Source: Tachypleus tridentatus
Lineage: Eukaryota > Arthropoda > Merostomata > Xiphosura > Limulidae
Direction of reading: 5' to 3'
Assembly (NCBI RefSeq): GCF_004210375.1
Contig: NC_134837.1
Coordinates: 163,225,310 to 163,289,309, forward strand
Length of the DNA stretch: 64,000 nucleotides
The notes under the pieces were generated by a model that saw only the letters and a program-made list of their open reading frames with translations, made no database searches and had not been told where the DNA came from. The position numbers and the translations under genes were made by a program. How positions within the stretch are numbered: position 1 is the first letter of the stretch; each line of letters begins with the position of its first letter. Of the stretch, positions 36,546 through 48,586 are shown one piece after another.

Positions 36546-37535
36546 AGTGTCTGACTTACCTTTTTTTCTTGTCAATTTATCGGTTCAAATTAGGGTTGAC
36601 TAGCATTGCGAAAATATTCTTAAAAACACCAATAAACCAAAAAGCAAGTAAATATTTAATAAAATATAGAAAAGTCGACGAAGTTATAATGAACATGAAA
36701 CGTTACTGACTAGAAACTCAAATTTCATTTAAATTTAAATAAGACAATTTAACAAATTTAAATAACCATAAGTTACATTCTCAAAACGCTGTCTGAAATC
36801 ATCCATGATGTACTCATTGTGTACTGCTGATTATAATTAGTTTGATGTTCAGGTAGTACTTATAATGATACAGCAGTATAAGTAATAATTTCAGTAGTAA
36901 AGGATACACAATACGTGTAATCCAAATTGTTTTCTCATATACATCTTTAGCAAACAAATACTAAATCTTCAAAAGCTATTGATAAATATATCTATGTGAT
37001 AGATAAACCACATACAAAATAACAAGTCATAGAACGATCCATCAGCAGATTATATACAAACATTCACAAAAAACATTTTTTTTCAGTTTCATTGCCTGAT
37101 ATTTTTAAACGTTTGTGGTTGTGTAACACAACAGACCTAATTTAGTTATAAGTCCACAAAAGAGAACAATAGAACAGGGATCAAGAGGAGTAGCTAATTA
37201 AATTAATTAACTAAATTATCAACCATTAATATATTCATGCAACCACAACATACACTACATCATCCAAATAATACTGAACAATGCAAAAAATGTGCCATCA
37301 CACGTATAACCCATATATGCACTTACAATTTGTAAACGCGACACAGGTGAAGAGAATGCACACTACACAGACACGTAACCTTATTTGGACATACTGCAGT
37401 ATAATGGGGCACATCCACTTTGATGACATACAGTCAAGATGTAAGCATAATTTAATGAATTATGAGCAAGATCATGTCAACTTGTATTAAAAAATAACAT
37501 GCATGAGCAAGTGGAAAACATATTTAAAATAACTG
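36546..37535. other. AT-rich non-coding DNA
   Basis: No gene or named repeat. The open frame 37281-37490 has no recognisable domain. Confidence 0.45.
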
Positions 37536-37655
37536 AAAAGGTAGGAAATGGTGCACTCAAAAGTGAGGAGAAAAGGTAGGAATGGATGGACTCAAAAGTG
37601 AGGAGAAAAGGTAGGAATGGGTGCACTCAAAAAGTGATGAGAAAAGGTAGGAATA
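37536..37655 (+). repeat. Short tandem repeat, about 35-bp unit, 3.4 copies
   Basis: Units start with aaaaggtaggaatgg and end with actcaaaagtgaggag; the copies differ by one to four bases. Confidence 0.9.
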
Positions 37656-37664
37656 GGTATAAAG

Positions 37665-37760
37665 TAATAACACCTCTTCTGTACAACATCTGTTGTTATT
37701 AAAGATGTTATTAACATCTGATGTTATTAAAGTAATAATACCTCTTCTGTACAACATCCA
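37665..37760 (+). repeat. 30-bp direct repeat around an AT-rich palindrome
   Basis: acctcttctgtacaacatc occurs at about 37673 and 37739 in a longer 30-bp near-identity, with alternating gatgttatta/taacatc motifs between. It directly follows the 35-bp tandem repeat. Confidence 0.75.
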
Positions 37761-38029
37761 GTCCTTGCTTCATTCATCCTTGTTCATGATATTATACAAC
37801 TTATGGTTAAATACAAAACTGTGTCGCCATTCTTGTAATTTTGTGTAAATGGTAACGATTCTACGAAATCGATACACAGAAACCTCTTAGAATTTTTTAC
37901 TTTTGTATTTTAATCAATCAGTGTTCGAAATCCTGTTGCCTTCTCATGCAACTGCAAAAAAAAAGGACAAGTTGTAAAGAAATATAAAACATACAATGTA
38001 TGACTTCACACAAATACCTCGTTCTTTTG

Positions 38030-38254
38030 GGCCCGGCATGCCTTGGTGGTTAGGGAGCTCGACTCGTAATCTGAGGGTCGTGAGTTCGAATCCAAGTCAC
38101 ACCAAACGTGCCTGCTCTTTCAGCCTTGTGGGTGTTATAATGTGATGGTCAATCTCACTATTCCCTCTAGTCTTACCTTGATAAATTACGGACGATTAGA
38201 GCAGATAACCCTCGTGTAGCTTTCCGCGAAATTCAAAAACAAACAAAATACAAA
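38030..38254 (+). repeat. SINE-A copy with internal deletion
   Basis: Head ggcccggcatgccttggtgg, B box GAGTTCGAATCC and tail are present. About 60 bases of the central body (between 'cactatt' and 'ccctctag') are missing. Confidence 0.88.
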
Positions 38255-38422
38255 CTTATTCTTCTGGTATCGTGCAGTATACGTATTGTCTCCAATAATT
38301 TGATTCACAGAAACGTCTAGTCATTGTATGATAAGTATAACTAAGTTTTATAACTTTAACCCATGAACAGGATGTAGGACTTGTTCCCTTGCGAGGCTGT
38401 ACAGAGGAAGTTTTATTATATC

Positions 38423-39413
38423 ATGCCCATTCCTTTTCTGTTTCCTCACGGGAAAAAGTTGCAGATCATTGTTTTGCATGAATTCAAGCATGATCATAAT
38501 GCATCATAAACAGCTCGCAATATCAACCAAGCATGGAGCAAAGGAACCACCTTCAAACTTAGAGTACAGCGTTGGTTCCATAAGTTTCGTAATAGAGATG
38601 TAAATCTTAAAGATAAGGAGGGCAGAGGATGTCCTTCTACTGTTGAAAATGATCAATTAAGAGCATTAGTGGAAAGAAACCCGTACCAAACTGTTCGAGA
38701 AATGGCACAAGAATTGGGTGTTGGCATTTCCACAACTTCGGAATATCTCGAGCAAACTGGAAAAGTGAAAGAATTCGACAAATGGATCCACACAAATTGC
38801 CATTTTGAACTGCGCTCTATGCTGGTTCTGAGCAAAAGAAATGACCAATTTCTTGTTCGAACTGTTACCTGCGACGAAAGATGGATCCTTTACGACAACA
38901 GATAGCCTCAATCAGAATGCCTCAATCACGACGAGGCTCTAAAACTTCCCAAAGCCAAAGTTGCACCAACAGAAGATTATGGTCACTGTATGGTGGTCTG
39001 TGACCGATATTATCCATTGCAGCTTGCTTAACCAGGGCCAAAATATCACTGCGGAGGTTTACTGTGAGGAATTAGAAGAAATGCGTAGAAAGTTGTGTGA
39101 AAAGATGCCAGCACTAGTCAATCGAAAAGGACCAGTCTTACTTCATGATAATGCTCGGCCACACGTTGTTGAAATGACGTTCCATAAGCTCAGTGAACAG
39201 GGCTACGAAACATTACCTCATCCTCTTTACTTCCCAAACCTGTCTCTCACCGACTACCAGCTTTTCAAGCATTTGGACAAAAGATTCAATGACAAAGCAG
39301 CAGCAGAAAATGGCTTTACAAATTTTCTGAGTTCTAGGAGTTCACAGTTTTATCATTATAGCATAAATAATCTTGCTTCTGGTTGTCAAAAGTGTACATA
39401 TTCACTATTTTGA
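38423..39413 (+). pseudogene. mariner transposase pseudogene
   Basis: An ATG at 38423 is in frame with KKLQIIVLHEFKHDHNAS, then RVQRWFHKFRNRD, then RALVERNPYQTVREMAQELG (helix-turn-helix), and the first catalytic motif VTCDERWILYDNR. After a frame change between 38905 and 38961 the frame gives MVTVWWSVTDIIHCSLLNQG, PVLLHDNARPH (second Asp), and YFPNLSLTDYQLFKHLD. The spacing from HDN to TDY is 34 residues, the mariner DD34D pattern. The text is close to vertebrate SETMAR/Hsmar1. Breaks: TAA at 38507, TAG at 38903, the frame change, and two short deletions (after DKWIH and after KHLD). The PDL of active mariners reads PNL. It is inactive. Confidence 0.93.
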
Positions 39414-39484
39414 TTAATAAAGTTGCTTTTTATTTTTAATAAAGTTACAATTTAAAATCCGCCATTATTTTTCGCACAACGTAA
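38423..39484 (+). mobile_element. mariner element remnant (cecropia/SETMAR-like)
   Basis: Most of a mariner gene followed by a clear right terminal repeat: aaaatccgccattatttttc and gcacaac at about 39454-39480. The expected mirror image is not found upstream, where a SINE-A (38030-38254) lies close by, so the left end appears to be lost. Confidence 0.82.
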
Positions 39485-40842
39485 TTATTACTTTTAAAGC
39501 TCACCCACCGTGTTTTGTGGTAATGAGAGATCAACCTATGGATCCACTAAGCTACAACTCACTAAGCCATGCCTGACAACAAATAAATGAGCAGATGAAA
39601 AATATGAGAGAGCAGTTTGACACGAAATAGTAATATTTATTAAATACAATAAAGAACAAAAGACAAACAGGGAAATATTTCCTTGGCATTTTGTGCTAAT
39701 CAGTTAGGTGTGAACTAAAAGATAGAAGAGATTGTTTCAAACATTTTACTGAGGTATGAAATTTACTTCTTTTAGCGTTATGGCAAGACAATTAATTTCA
39801 TACATTTACATGCTTATTAGTTGGATTTTGTGATCAAGAAAATTCTGTTATATATTTTTTTTTCACTCAAGTTATAACTAGGTTTTGAATTACGAATAAT
39901 GATGGTGTTTGATAATTATTTTTTCATGTAAGCTATGCCTAAACCATTTTTTCTCCCTGCTATGAAAGCTATACTGTAAAAAATAAAACAAACAATAACT
40001 TAAAATATGACCATATCCGTTGTTATTACATGGCATTCTAGCTACTTCGTAAAATATATTCTAAATAACCCGCGAAGTATAAGAACTGAATCAGTAAAAT
40101 ATTTACATTGATTATATTGCTGGCATGTGGTCTTTCATAAGGAGGTGAAGCCACTTAAAGTTTAATTGCCGTTATAAATTCTGAAGTGAACAAGAACCTA
40201 CAATGATCCATAGTGGATTTAATTAATATGTGTATAAATATAATAACAAAATTAAATATTGCTTTTGATTTAAATTATTTTACCTCGTAGTTATTTCTAA
40301 GATAGTGACCATCAACGTATGCTGAACAACGTATGTAGCCTGTGATCATTATTTGTTAAAGGGTAACAAAATAAAAAGTTAAATTTATATAATTATTGAC
40401 AAATGGGATAACACATATCAACTCACCTGCTTGTAGACGTGGACATTTACATATATATCAGTATGTGTTGGCTATGCATTACACAACATTATTTAATGTA
40501 CACCTTAATGTTATGTTCTATTGTAACCATGTTTTTATACAGATTTCTGGAATCTTCCTTCTGGACGCCACTTGATTCTTGTTTCATTCAGACCCAACTA
40601 TCATCTGACGCGCATATTCGCATCATCTCTAACGTTAGACTGATTTTTTGTTTGAAGTTCTAAAGAAGTTTGTTAGACGAGACAGAGATATGGGCAGCAG
40701 GTGTAAATACTGTGATCAATCCAAGTCATCAAGGTCACAGAGTACTTTATCAATAAAGCAGTGCACGAGCCTCATGTGAATAAAGTTAACTCATTTACAA
40801 CCACGGCTCTTTTTTTCCAAACATTCATTATTTTTCGAAGTT
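39485..40842. other. AT-rich non-coding DNA
   Basis: No repeat or gene recognised. The 74-codon frame at 40439-40663 shows no domain. Confidence 0.45.
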
Positions 40843-40850
40843 CTGGGAGA

Positions 40851-41125
40851 TTGTTTATTTTGAATTTCGCACAAAGCTACTCGAGGGTTATCTGTGCTAG
40901 CCGTCCCTAATTTAGCAGTGTAAGACTAGAGGGAAAGCAGCTGGTCATCACCACCAACCGCCAACTCTTGGGCTACTCTTTTACCAACGAATAGTGGAAT
41001 TGACCGTCACATTATAACGCCCCCACGGCTGAAAGGGCGAGCATGTTTGGTGCGACTGGGATTCGAAACCGCGACCCTCGGGCTATGAGTCTAACGCCTT
41101 AACACACTTGGCCATGCCGGGCCAT
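40851..41125 (-). repeat. SINE-A, full length, with target-site duplication
   Basis: Complete copy. ctgggaga flanks it at 40843-40850 and 41127-41134. Confidence 0.92.
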
Positions 41126-41439
41126 CCTGGGAGACTAAGTCTTTTATGGACTAACTAATACCTTCGTATGCACAATGTTCCTTGCAATCACCTATTTCAC
41201 ACATACACTCACATATTAGCTTTCGTTCGTTTTTCCCAAACATGCTGTGTTTAAACAACTCTTTAGAGCATATTAACGTCAATGTTGAATGTAAAACATG
41301 ACGTTTTCTTAATGCTCATGGCACATGTAAGGTAAAATACTTACGGTAAGGTTGTGGCGATCGTATATTAACCGTTGTCGTGGTTAGTAGCTTATACAAT
41401 TTTTTAAAGTGTAATTATTAGTTAGCTTATATGTTTTGA

Positions 41440-41667
41440 CCTGACAAAGAGTGGTATACAGAGTCCTTGATTCGCAATTTGTGAGTCGTGGGTTTGAATC
41501 CTATCACTGAACACACTCATCCTTTCAGCTGTGGGAGCGTTGTAATATGACGCTCGATCCTATTATGCAATTAGAGTAGCCCAGTAGTAGTGGTGTTGGC
41601 TAGCTGCCTTCTTTACAGTTTATCACTTTTCAATTAACAATGAACAGTTTATTTTTTGCGCAAAATT
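41440..41667 (+). repeat. SINE-A, decayed
   Basis: ctttcagctgtgggagcgtt, cgatcctattatgcaattag and ggtgttggctagctgccttc follow the SINE-A order; a tail (gcgcaaaattc) ends at 41667 where a SINE-B begins. Confidence 0.7.
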
Positions 41668-41780
41668 CATTGAACAGTTACAACACTAGAAACTGGATTT
41701 CGATACCTCTAGTATATAGAAAACAGATAGCCCGCCGATTGTGTAACTTTTTGCTCAACGTCAAGCAAACAAACAAACTT
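41668..41780 (+). repeat. SINE-B copy
   Basis: gaacagttacaacactagaa, box B GGATTTCGATACC, gatagcccgccgattgtgta and AAAC tail. The outer head is missing or fused to the preceding SINE. Confidence 0.75.
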
Positions 41781-41797
41781 ACCAAAACATTTAACTA

Positions 41798-42077
41798 GGC
41801 CTGGCTTGGCCAGCATATTAGGGTGCCCGACTCGCCATCTGTGGGTCATGGCTTCAAATCCCTGTTCAATTAAATATGCTCACTCGTTCATTTTTAGGGG
41901 CGTTATAAATGTGATGATCAATCCCACTGGTCATTGGTGAAATAATAGCCCAAACCTTGGCGGTGGGTATTGGTGACTAGCTGCTTTTACTCTAGTTTTT
42001 CAATGCCAAATTAAGAACGGCTAACGCAGATGGCTTTTGTGTAGCTTTGCGTGAAATTCAAAAACAGTGAACAAACA
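41798..42077 (+). repeat. SINE-A copy, diverged
   Basis: Head ggcctggcttggccagcata, then ggggcgttataaatgtgatg, cttggcggtgggtattggtg, tail gtagctttgcgtgaaattca. Confidence 0.82.
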
Positions 42078-42239
42078 TATTTTAGTAACAAGATACCAAC
42101 TGTTAACAAGTTTTATATTATGCTTCAGCTACTATTCTGTCACCATCTTCGAGTGAAGGTAGTGGCTGAGATTCAATCCAAAATTTTCTTGATGAGAGTA
42201 TGATACATTGTCACTCGAGTGGAGTCTACTAATTAAAAC

Positions 42240-43930
42240 TTGAATCAACTAAATATTTGAATATTTCAGGAGAGATGTCCAGGTTTCTCTGACTTCTGTA
42301 CAAGGCTAATTTAGTGTGTTATCAGTTAATTTGACGTAGAAGATTTCTTTTATTTCTAATTTCCACATGAGTGGTATATATCTTACCATAATAGTATTAT
42401 TTCAATTTTTATTTTGGTTTCTTTCTTTGGTATAATGGATTATTGAGTATAGATCTGTTAAACCGAGTTTTGTACGTTTATTAGCCTCCATATTTCTAAC
42501 ATTTGTTGGTCTTTTTATTTGTTCAGTGTACTGGAATCCATATTCACAGGAAATATTGTAAATGCTGTTTGTATTTAGGTGGTTAGGTGTATGCTAATTG
42601 CGACCATATTGTGTTGTATCTTTTGCATACTATTCTTTCTTAATGTTGTTTACACATTCAAACGTATGCATATTTTAAAATATATAGGATAATATGGTTG
42701 TATGTGTGTACTTTTTTACTGTTTATTAATAGTGTTTATCTGATTTATTTTGTTGTTTATCTTCTGATGCGGGTGTCTATTACTAATGATGTTTATAGCA
42801 ATGTACTTTTTTCATCTTCGTAGCTTCTTCTGTATTACAAATCGGGTTAATTCTATAAACTAAGCAAATTATGATACCTGTTATTATACTGTTCAGAGGT
42901 GTGTTGGGGTGATTAAATAGTCGAGGTACATACCAGTATCAATAGGTTTACAACAAACTCTTTTGGCAACTCACGTCAAGAGACAGGAGTTTATTTTGTA
43001 CTTCTGTTATTAAATGTATCATTAGATATTATATGTTGAAATATCTGATGAATATTTGAATCTTGTCTGTAGTATGTGGTTATATAACTAATGTATAATC
43101 GAAATATCTTAGCTACATTTTGTGGCATAGAATATTTGTTTTGAAGATGTTCACCTCAAAATGTTGCAAATAGAATTTACTGAATACTGACACTAGGGGG
43201 AAGTCCATAGCTAGGCCTTTTTCTTGTTGTCGGTAGTATTTATTTTCATGCTGAAAGTAGCTTGTGAGTTCTGTTTTTTATTGAGATTGTCAGTTTTGTC
43301 GTTCTATAATTTTCAAGCTGTTGGCAGAGCATTTGTAATGTGTCAGAAATTAATACGTGAGTGAAGAGATTGGATACGTAAAAGTTGATTGTTATGTTTT
43401 ATGGAGTTATTTTGATTGTTTTTATAATCTCTATACATACTGGGCTGAGTTCTTAACACTTAGATATTTAGTTAAGGGATGGCATGTTGAACTTCTGCAG
43501 TGAACTATGGGTCAGAAAGTAGAATTGTCTATGAATTTTAGGCAAGCCATTAATTAGTTTGTGTGTTTGTGGCAGAGTGCTGTTATTTTTTACCATCTAT
43601 ATTCCAAGTTATTTATGGTATTTCGTGAGAAGTTTGTTAACATTTTACATATGTTAAAAGATTGGGTTAGACTTGATGTTTGTCTTGTGGCCATTTTTAA
43701 CTAGAGTATAGAGTATTTCTCTTCATGATTACAGTCGTATTTGTTTTATCTCTGCTGGTACAATAGTCATCGTATTGTCCTTCTTTAACATTCTGAGAGC
43801 AGTTTTTCTGACAGAGTGATATTATAGCGAAGTTTACATTTTATGATTTTCTGGAGGTATTAATTATTTTTTTCTTGAACTCTAGCTACTACCTACACAG
43901 AATTAGGCCTTTTCAGGAATTTCCTGAAAA
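42240..43930 (-). mobile_element. Penelope-like retroelement, decayed
   Basis: Read on the minus strand from 43930, fragments match Penelope-like RTs: NTTVIMKRN (family NCTVVMDK), INGLPKIHRQ (GLPKIHK), INFYVSNLFTHV (SFDVVSLFTNVP), SVSVFSKFYLQHFEV (SPVVSEIFLQHFE), and CCKPIDTGMYLDY (YRKPTDTGQYLHF). Near the 3' end (42570 to 42240) is a part like the GIY-YIG endonuclease (FQYTEQIKR for VYIGETKR, then KLTDNTLN and ETWTSLLK). RT followed by GIY-YIG is the diagnostic Penelope layout. The copy is heavily broken in many places and encodes nothing functional. Confidence 0.78.
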
Positions 43931-44157
43931 AGGTAGCAGATTAACAATCGACCCATGGGATAAAATTCCAGTTAGTAATAAGTACATAGTTATAAAAAGT
44001 TACTAATTAATAATTAGAGTCAGGTGATTACATAGGCCACTAATCATGCCAACGACACATAAAATGTTTAAAATGGCCTACAGTCATCGTTAGATCACTT
44101 CCATCCTTTGTTTGTCTGTGGGCTATTTCACGTTCTTAATGATTTTTACCTTTTCTC

Positions 44158-44420
44158 CTGCTTGGCATGGACGATTTGTTAGGGTGTTCAACTAGCGCGA
44201 GCCGTGTGTTAGAACCCCGTCACTAAACATGGTCGTCATTTTAACCGTGGGGGCGTTATTGTATTTTGATCAATCCTACGTTTCGTCAGTAAAAGAGTAG
44301 CCTAAGAGATAGTGGTAGATAGTGTTAACTAGCTACCTTCCCTTTAATCTATCACTTTTAAACTAGTGATGGCTAGAGAAATTACCTCTTGAGTAGCATT
44401 GCTCGAAATTCCAAAACATA
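44158..44420 (+). repeat. SINE-A copy, old
   Basis: ttggcatggacgatttgtta, aaccgtgggggcgttattgt, cagtaaaagagtagcctaag, ttaactagctaccttccctt and the tail gagtagcattgctcgaaatt are in SINE-A order, with many substitutions. Confidence 0.78.
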
Positions 44421-45640
44421 GAAAGATAAACAATTTTTGTTGGTAACTGAGGTGAAGAAGGAATCAGGGCTATAGCTTGATATTAAGCATTTTCGATTGA
44501 TAGTTAATGATGTATTCTTCATACATTTTATGTAGAAATAACATCAAGATATAATGACTGAAATAGTTATGAATTTCATTCTTTCATGTATTCATCTATT
44601 TTTTCTAAACTTTATGAAGATGCTCCCCATATAGTATGCTATTCTTGTTACCCAAATATCACAACGTCTTTTTCATTGCTTATGCCAAGAAATCCTTACA
44701 ATTTTCTGCATTAAAAATGTTATCTTGAGTGGTCTGCGAGTTTTAGAGCATTGAGTTCTAATATAGCAACCTTTAATATATTTTTTAAATTTTGGCGGTA
44801 ACTCAAAATTATTTTTGTTTTAGTACTCTACTAACGTGGGTTGAATAACTTCTTACCACAGTCATTACTAAGAGTCAAAGACAAACTTTAAGCTGGCCGG
44901 TAGGAAAATACACAAAACGTTATTGTGAATAAAGTTTGTGCATTTATTTTTTTGTATTTCTTTCTTTCCTTCGCTGTAAATATTCAAAAGTATTATTATT
45001 TGCAATAAACTTCCTGAAATTGCATTTTTAGATACTTTAAACTTACCTGTTAAGAAGTAATACTTTGGTGCGGTGATTACAGAATTAATTTTTAAATATA
45101 TAATTTTCTCTACAAGTGTGTTTTTTCGTCATCATGGAGGATTAATTACTGTATATTTTATTTTGAAATTTCTCTTTACTAATGTTGTATTCGTAAATCA
45201 TGCTCATAGAAGGATATCTTCTAATACCACATGGAACTTATGGCGGAGAAGATGAAGCCTGTCTGAAATGAGGAGTAGGTCAGATAATGTTACAAGAACT
45301 GGGTGAAGAATATTCTTGGACTTAGAGCTTTAAGTGTTAATGGCGGGAGCTATGTGTAAATTCTGAATCTTACCTCACGATGATGAGGTTGATAGGCGTT
45401 TTACTGTATTTTGTTAACCAACCATATCACAACAATCTCCATTGTTCACCTTATACACACTGGAGCATAGGACAATAGATAAGAATTTCAATGATTTTAA
45501 GGAAATATTGGCTGCACCTAGCAAACTCTGCCAGAAAGTTGCATATTTTTATCTCAAGAAAATTGTCCCAGGAATAGTTTGTATTCTATCTGAAACTGAA
45601 AGATGTAATCATTAAACGGGCTGAATCTTAGCTATTGGCT
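44421..45640. other. AT-rich non-coding DNA
   Basis: No gene recognised. 45270-45640 may belong to the gypsy fossil that follows, but no motif confirms this. Confidence 0.4.
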
Positions 45641-46300
45641 TACATTTTAGTACTGTTTGTTGCGGACATTTACTCTGAACGAAGTGCTTCACATTTTCTA
45701 ATGCGTAGACAGATTCATATTTATCAAGGAGGCATCTTCAACAGAAAATTGTTTAAAGAGTTGTAAATGTATTAACTATGTGAAAATCCAAAGCAGTATA
45801 CTTCACACTATCATTTCCAGTCTGATGGTTTCAGAAGAGGTGGTCAGGCTGTCAAGTGTATGCTTACTAAGTTTATTAATCCTGACCAAACTGTTTGCGA
45901 TAAACACTTTTCATAACTTATGATGGCATATCACACAACTGAGAAACAATCGATGTATTAATATTATATAGTTAAAAAAACGTTGTAATATATGAAAATT
46001 TTTTCTCAAAATTAGACAGGTGGTTGCGCAGCAAGCATCTCGACGCGGTTCAACTGTCGCACTTCAGCGTGTTTCTCATTGGTAAGCAGTTACAGGCACT
46101 TGCCACAGAAAATACAAACTGCTCCGTGATTTCTCCAATAATTCCCAAACCTTCCGTGACCCCCGAGAAACTTCAAACCACCTCCCAGGAATCACGACCT
46201 CCAGGTTAAGGACCACTGCAATAGTGGAATGAAATTCTGGTGATTAGTTATATGGTATTAACTTGTGGCGAGGAAACAACTTAGTTTCAACTGTACTGGC
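45640..46300 (+). pseudogene. Ty3/gypsy integrase fossil
   Basis: Plus-strand text matches the later half of a gypsy integrase core: FNRKLFKEL, HYHFQSDGF and MLTKFINPDQTVCDKHFS. After the hAT fragment a short VYGINL-like stretch follows. It is old and broken, and interrupted by a piece of another transposon (46020-46218). It is of a different orientation from the fossils at 5 and 25 kb. Confidence 0.7.
46020..46218. mobile_element. hAT terminal fragment or MITE
   Basis: The right end, read backwards from 46218, is cagtggtccttaacctggag followed by gtcg, nearly the hAT/Charlie end CAGTGGTTCTCAACCTGGGGGTCG. Inner sequence (gtgatttctccaataattcc, gagaaacttcaaaccacctc) is also typical of these elements. 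The left end is not clear and no matching 8-bp duplication is seen, so the left boundary is approximate. Confidence 0.7.
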
Positions 46301-46631
46301 CCATATTTTGTTCAATGAGGTGATGTGCATTTTACAATGATTACTCTTCAAGCACATGCACATCAAATACGTTGTCAAGATGAAACTCTACATCACTGGT
46401 TACTTCAGGATTCAGAGTTGGATAAGTAAGTTTCTTCTGACGATGAGAGAGCTGTGTGACATCAGCTGATAAGAAAAACACTGGTAAAACATATTCGTTT
46501 GTCCATGAGGAAGCAAATCAACAAATACCAGTGTAGGAACATTGATGACCAAGCAACTGACTTATTCGTTATGAATGAAAGTAACTACTTCACGAGCAGT
46601 CAGAATAAGATGTATATGTAACTAATTAGAG

Positions 46632-47028
46632 TACCTGTGCCCTAGCCGGAAGTTAAGTAAATTCATGGTAATAAAAGGCTATCTTAGAACATGAAAAGTT
46701 GCTTACCTTATACGTAGTTGTAAAGTCAACCCATGAAAAACCGCAAAAGACAAAATGAGGAATCACAAGTTTGCATATATCTCCACATGAAACCTTCAAG
46801 CTAAATTTGATGAAGTTCCATTAAAAGGGGACGAAGTAGTGGTAAAAAATACCCATAAAAACCACAACACACAAATTTAGAAATTAAAAACTAGTATGTA
46901 CCCCACATGGACCTAATGAACCTCCATACCAATTTCTTGAAGATCCATTCACACCTTGCGAAGTAGTTATATAGATATATAACAGACAAAAGGCAGAACT
47001 ATTGTATTTATACGGATACATCGGGTTA
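46632..47028 (+). repeat. Second copy of the 140-bp tandem-repeat family, two units
   Basis: Shares with 28605-29147 the leader aaattcatggtaataaaagg, cttagaacatgaaaagttgc, two units ending in gacgaagtagtgg and gcgaagtagttat, and the end attgtatttatacggata. One unit fewer than the other copy. Confidence 0.78.
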
Positions 47029-47839
47029 TAACATTTGATTATTTTACAGTTTGGACATCTAGTTAATTGAATAATAGATAATTGAATGAACGTTTGAATA
47101 CTCAGTTTTCAGCTGTGTAGTAATATTTTGTAGAGGGACATTGTCAAAGGTTTTATTATAATCTCTCCATCTATCTTGTGAGTTTAACGGAATTGATTTT
47201 GTTGGATGAAAATCTTAGGGAATGTTATAAATAGATTTAACTACCAATTTTAACTAGCAATGCGTATACTGTGAATATTTTCATTCTAAAATGAAGTTTT
47301 TATGGGATTTTGTTTTTATTTTGAACTTATTTATATTTTTCTGTGATTGGGTTATGTTATGCTCTATTTCATTTTGCTTTGTTTTAATTTTGATATCATT
47401 GATTTTCAATTATGTATTACATTTTGATTTTTTTTACTGTGCTATTATTTTTCTAGTTACTGGAGAATTTTTTGTTCTACTCTCTGGTTCTTCAAGAGGC
47501 TCAGCAGTAACTCTGAAGGCATATAACGCTATAATCCGGATTTATATAACAACAGCAAGTACAACACAGAGAGCACATTATCTAGCTTTAGGCTTAACAA
47601 TAAACACATAAATACAAACGAAAGTTAGACTTTACTGCTGCCTTTATGCTGTGTAACAGAGTTTGGCATGTCAACTGGGGAAAACAATTACAGCATTTTG
47701 TGACCTGCAATTAATGTTGTAATTAGGTTAATAGTGTTTAATTTTAACATTTGGCGAACGAAGGACGGATTATAATGACGGAAGTAGTCTTGAAGTTCAT
47801 AACTGTTTGAGATTAAAATGTTTGTACTAGTATTATATT
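47029..47839. other. AT-rich non-coding DNA
   Basis: The frame 47291-47611 is open for 106 codons but is T-rich and hydrophobic by composition, with no family resemblance; I do not count it as a gene. Confidence 0.4.
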
Positions 47840-48108
47840 TGTTTTTTGAATTTCGCACAATGCTACAAGAGGGCTATTTGCACTAACCGTCCTTAATTTA
47901 GTAGTGTAGGAGTAGAGAGAAGGTAGCTAGTCGTCACCACCCACCGCCATTTCTTAGGCTACTCTTTTGCCAATGAATAGTGGAATTTACTGTCACGTAA
48001 TAACGTCTACTCAGCTTAAAGGGTAAACATATTTAGTGTGACGGGATTCAATCCCGTGACCCTCAGATTGTGAGTTTAGGTTCTTAATTATCTGGCTATA
48101 CCGCGTCT
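47840..48108 (-). repeat. SINE-A copy, diverged
   Basis: Complete in order from tail (tgttttttgaatttcgcaca) to head (tctggctataccgcgtc), with a B box GGGATTGAATCCC-like stretch. Confidence 0.88.
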
Positions 48109-48187
48109 TTTAGTACTCTGACATTCTTGTCAGTCAAATGTCTAAAAGTTGTAAAATACGAATCCTTTTACTGAGGCACAGCTTACA

Positions 48188-48384
48188 TATGCCAACAGTT
48201 AGACATCAACATCACTTTGGCAATGTGTCTGACCTTTCTCCTATCTCAAATTGTTGTGCAGCTACTTACACACATTCATATAAGTTAGGTTTCCCACATC
48301 CCTAAAGCCTGGTATGACCAGGTGGTTAAGACACCCGACTCGTAATCTGAGGGTCGCGGGTACGAATCCCACTCACACCAAACA
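48188..48384 (+). repeat. Local duplication, copy 1 (partner 49290-49482)
   Basis: About 120 bp of otherwise unique DNA (gccaacagttagacatcaac, ctcaaattgttgtgcagcta) plus the first 80 bp of the SINE-A at 48306 occur again 1.1 kb downstream. Confidence 0.9.
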
Positions 48385-48586
48385 TGTTCGCCCTTTCAGC
48401 CGCTGGGGTGTTATAAGTTACGATCAATCCTACTATTTGTTGGTAAAAGAGTGACCCAAGAGTTGGCGGTGGGTGGTGATGAATAACTGCCTTCCCACTA
48501 GTCTTACACTGGAAAATTAGGGATAGCTAGCACAGAGAGCCTTTGTGTAGCTTTGCGCGAAATTAAAAACAAACAAACAAACAAAC
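48306..48586 (+). repeat. SINE-A copy
   Basis: Complete from head (agcctggtatgaccaggtgg) through B box (GGGTACGAATCCC) to AAAC tail. Its head lies inside a duplicated block. Confidence 0.92.

Noticed and set aside
47291-47611. 106-codon open frame with hydrophobic N-terminal part
   Set aside because: The hydrophobic stretch follows from T-rich DNA; it has no conserved motif and no neighbours that support it.
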